Shown here piece after piece: positions 61,400 through 64,000 of a stretch of DNA of 64,000 bases. Below the pieces are notes generated by a model. That model ran no database searches. It saw only the letters and a program-made list of their open reading frames with translations, and was not told the origin of the DNA. Position 1 is the stretch's first letter, and each line of letters opens with the position of its first letter. The DNA is taken from the NCBI GenBank assembly GCA_902386135.1, contig CABMIB010000074.1, positions 1 through 64,000 on the forward strand. The letters are read 5' to 3'. The translations under genes and the position numbers were made by a program. Source of the stretch: an uncultured archaeon. Its GTDB lineage: Archaea; Halobacteriota; Methanosarcinia; Methanosarcinales; Methanoperedenaceae.

Positions 61400-62599
61400 A
61401 TGGAGACAAAAACCTTTTTAATGACATCCTCTTACTATCCACCCCATCACATCGGAGGAGACGCTACCCACGTTAGGTATCTCTCGGAAGAACTGGTTAA
61501 GCTCGGACATGAAGTGCATGTGATGTTCAGCCTTGATGCTTACAGGTACAAAAAACCGGATTTCAAGGGGTCTTTAAAAGAAACAGAAGAAGTTAATGGT
61601 GTTTTCCTTCATCCGCTGCAATCGCCTTTAGGAAAGGCTGACCTGTACCTTACATATCTTCTGGGAAGATCGGCGTACGTTAAAAAGAATTTTGAAAGGC
61701 TTTTGGGAGAATTCAAACCTGATATTGTCCACCATCACAACATCTTCTTTCTCGGGTATGATATCCTGAAAAAGCAGGGGAGCTATACCAATCTTTACAC
61801 AGCCCATGATTACTGGCTGATATGCCAGAGATTCGATCTGATGAGATACGGCCAGAGTGAGTGTACTCAGAAAGACTGTCTTTCGTGTACCTTCAAGTCA
61901 AAAAGGTTACCCCAGACATGGCGGAGAAGCAAAGGATTCAGGGAAGCAGTAGAAGATATTGATACTGTTATTGCTCCAAGTAACTTTATGGAAAAAAAGC
62001 TCTCAGAAGGGCTTCCTGTAAAGGCTGATATCGTACATATCCCCAACTTTGTCCCTTCTTTATCCAGAGACATAAAAGCCTCCGGCTATTCAAACTATTT
62101 TTTATACGTCGGGGTTCTTGAAAAGCACAAAGGGATTTGCAATCTGTTAAAAATATTCAAGGAACACGGCAGGCAAATAGATGCAAAGCTTATAATCGCC
62201 GGAAAAGGCAGACTTAAAGAGAAAATCGTAGATTATATAGCCAGAAACAAACTGGAAGATAAAGTTACAGTTCTGGGCTGGGTGAGTGATGAGATGCTCT
62301 GGTCACTCTATAACGATGCTCTTGCGCTTGTGGTTCCCTCGATATGGCCTGAAAATAACCCTATTGTCGCGCTTGAGGCCCTGTCGGTGGGTACTCCTGT
62401 GACCGGAACTGATGCAGGAGGGATCGGGGAGATCATTGAAAAGGTAGATAAAAATCTTATTTTTAAGGAAAATGGATTGGATAAAATCGGAATGGTTTTG
62501 CGTAATAAGGATATTTACTCAAAGGAGAAAATCAAGCAGGTCTATACCAGGTGGTATTCTTTGGGAGGGTATCTGAGAGAATATGAAAAAACATTCTGA
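61400..62599 (+). CDS. GT4 family glycosyltransferase, third type
   Basis: 399 residues from ATG 61400 (METKTFLMTSSYYPPHHIGG), chosen over the upstream start that lies inside the previous gene. The C-terminal domain has LVVPSIWPENNPIVALEALS and DAGGIGEII. A cysteine-rich insert (CTQKDCLSCTF around residue 155) occurs in several GT4 proteins. It differs from copies A and B over its full length. Confidence 0.86.
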   Translation: METKTFLMTSSYYPPHHIGGDATHVRYLSEELVKLGHEVHVMFSLDAYRYKKPDFKGSLKETEEVNGVFLHPLQSPLGKADLYLTYLLGRSAYVKKNFERLLGEFKPDIVHHHNIFFLGYDILKKQGSYTNLYTAHDYWLICQRFDLMRYGQSECTQKDCLSCTFKSKRLPQTWRRSKGFREAVEDIDTVIAPSNFMEKKLSEGLPVKADIVHIPNFVPSLSRDIKASGYSNYFLYVGVLEKHKGICNLLKIFKEHGRQIDAKLIIAGKGRLKEKIVDYIARNKLEDKVTVLGWVSDEMLWSLYNDALALVVPSIWPENNPIVALEALSVGTPVTGTDAGGIGEIIEKVDKNLIFKENGLDKIGMVLRNKDIYSKEKIKQVYTRWYSLGGYLREYEKTF

Positions 62600-62634
62600 T
62601 ACTTATCATAAATCTTATTTTGAGGTTGTGGTTT

Positions 62635-64000
62635 ATGCCGGAAAAAATAATAACTGAAATCAATCACAGAACACACGAAGAACTTAAAAATTCGCAGCCG
62701 GAAAATAAGTTTACTTATATGGGGTCCTGGTTCTCATCTCCCTTAGATCCAAAAATATACATATTTTTTGCTGTGATCAGCCTGGTATTTTTATTTTACG
62801 GTATCTGGCAAATAAAGCCTGTTGTAGTCAATGTGGACGATTTTCTTGGATTGTTATCTCACCTGACTCCGGCATATTGGATTGGATATGTATTGATTGT
62901 GTTATCTTCCATCAGACTATATTTAGACAAAAAAACAAAACATGATGGTATATATTTAATATACCTGGTTATTATCGGGCTATTCCTTTTTGGAGTGCCG
63001 ATATTTGCAGAAGATAACGCACGATTTGCCTGGTCTTACTATCCCGCAGGAGAAGTTAAGACAGTTTTAGATACAAAGTATGTGGACTCCGAATCAAATT
63101 ATCCTCTAATGACCTATCGTTCCTGGCCGGCTATGCACCTTATTTCCGCATTTGTTTTATATTTAACAGATATTAAAATAGAGAATTTATTGAGATATAT
63201 GCCGTTATTTTGGGTATTCTCAGTTACCTTAATCACCTTCAGCATCGGAAAACGCCTCAGGTTGTTATCGAGCCAATCCTTTATGGCGTCTTTTCTTATC
63301 CTGGCATCGCTCTGGACAGGTCTTTACTACTATGGGCCCCCATCTCTTGCATATTTATTGTATCTATTGTTATTTATGTTTATAGTTGTATTCAGTAAAT
63401 TTAACCCCGGTACGTCTCCGGCAGAAGCTAATAAACATGAAAATATTGACCACATAAAAGATAAAATCATAAACATAATACTGATATCCCTGACTTTTAT
63501 TGCCCTGGTAATAACACATATATTAACTCCTATAGCGGTGATCTCTTCGTTTATATTCTCATCACCATTTATTCAGACGTTCCGTAAAAAACGCACTAAA
63601 TTTATAATTGTTCTTTTAATTTTATTTGTCGCCTGGTACGTTTATCTTGCACCTGTTATGTTCGAGACCGGTATAAAAGAGTTCATAAGACAAGCTACGC
63701 AACTGGATGTTTTGAGCTTTTTCAAAACCGAAAAATATAGCCCGGGCGCGTTTTTAACACGATGGATAGTACATTACAGCCGTCTTTTCTTCCTGGGGAT
63801 ATACGCTATTGCTATGATTGTTGCGTATACTTTTTATATGACCGGCAGGACTAAAGTGGAACATATAGAACTGACTAAAATTTGTTTTTTTTGGCTCGTC
63901 GGTGTTTTGGCACTTTTTGCATTAAAGTACGGACGAAATGAAATAGATGACAGGATTTTTCTATTTTCATTACTGCCAATGGTGTATATCCTGACTTTCA
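62635..64000 (+). CDS. Polytopic membrane protein, truncated at the window edge
   Basis: An open frame runs from ATG 62635 to base 64000 without a stop, at least 455 residues. It has around ten hydrophobic segments, for example IYIFFAVISLVFLFYGIWQI and FIIVLLILFVAWYVYLAPVM. An extracellular-type loop reads SNYPLMTYRSWPAMHLISAF. The layout with acidic VNVDDF near the start resembles GT-C glycosyltransferases (family 39 or 85-like) that use lipid-linked donors. It ends the glycan cluster here; the C-terminus is missing. Confidence 0.75.
   Translation, partial: MPEKIITEINHRTHEELKNSQPENKFTYMGSWFSSPLDPKIYIFFAVISLVFLFYGIWQIKPVVVNVDDFLGLLSHLTPAYWIGYVLIVLSSIRLYLDKKTKHDGIYLIYLVIIGLFLFGVPIFAEDNARFAWSYYPAGEVKTVLDTKYVDSESNYPLMTYRSWPAMHLISAFVLYLTDIKIENLLRYMPLFWVFSVTLITFSIGKRLRLLSSQSFMASFLILASLWTGLYYYGPPSLAYLLYLLLFMFIVVFSKFNPGTSPAEANKHENIDHIKDKIINIILISLTFIALVITHILTPIAVISSFIFSSPFIQTFRKKRTKFIIVLLILFVAWYVYLAPVMFETGIKEFIRQATQLDVLSFFKTEKYSPGAFLTRWIVHYSRLFFLGIYAIAMIVAYTFYMTGRTKVEHIELTKICFFWLVGVLALFALKYGRNEIDDRIFLFSLLPMVYILTF

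Overview
The window reads as a chromosome segment of a methane-cycling euryarchaeon of the Methanosarcinales type, and an anaerobic methane oxidiser such as Candidatus Methanoperedens is my best guess (inference; no phylogeny was run). Supporting markers are heterodisulfide reductase hdrCBA, the coenzyme F420 gene cofC, a methanogenesis-marker-8 (DUF2099) gene, a pair of families linked to tetrahydromethanopterin, the nitrogen repressor NrpR, PurP, archaeal TATA boxes, an archaeal ribosomal superoperon, and a tRNA-Trp whose intron carries a C/D box guide RNA. Genes for acyl-CoA dehydrogenase, 3-hydroxyacyl-CoA dehydrogenase and enoyl-CoA hydratase are unusual for a strict methanogen and fit the guess.

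Layout. 1-130: tail of a transposase. 194-5590: DUF2551 gene, hdrCBA (minus strand) with a 12-bp tandem repeat upstream of its promoter, and cofC. 5623-8523: metal-uptake operon (DtxR-like regulator behind a perfect palindrome, then binding protein, ATPase, permease). 8593-13384: pdxS, a minus-strand group (AAA ATPase with nuclease-like tail, HEPN-like protein, UPF0175 protein) and DNA polymerase IV. 13412-16324: a compact sulfur/redox-type operon (DUF5714, SHOCT, ArsR, DsrE-like, OsmC, NifX-like, J-domain). 16338-22733: broken aminopeptidase, purP, two flavoproteins, a small gene remnant, a CitG-like gene with DUF447, and a hairpin repeat.

22757-35901 is an uninterrupted minus-strand ribosomal protein operon, L3 to SecY, including a 50-residue S14 and the RNase P subunit Rnp1. 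36337-41757 holds a PHP phosphoesterase, a CopB-type copper ATPase, marker protein 8 and small conserved genes. A complete ISH3-type insertion sequence (41805-43168, 5-bp target duplication) sits immediately upstream of the TATA box of the first of two glutamine synthetase genes, which are followed by nrpR: a nitrogen-assimilation block. 47388-54626 holds small zinc-ribbon and membrane proteins, tRNA-Glu(CTC), DUF22, a flavodoxin, a hydrolase and the fatty-acyl genes. tRNA-Trp follows. From 55258 to the right edge lies a glycan or cell-envelope biosynthesis cluster: three GT4 glycosyltransferases, two radical SAM enzymes, a PIG-L deacetylase and a truncated polytopic membrane protein.

The observations I would follow first are the HdrA C-terminal MvhD-like domain that has lost its cysteines, the intron-encoded guide RNA with predicted targets C34 and C39 of its own tRNA, the IS insertion at the glnA promoter, a leader element shared by glnA and the PHP gene, the hydroxyacyl-CoA dehydrogenase lacking its catalytic glutamate, and two glycosyltransferases with near-identical N-terminal halves.
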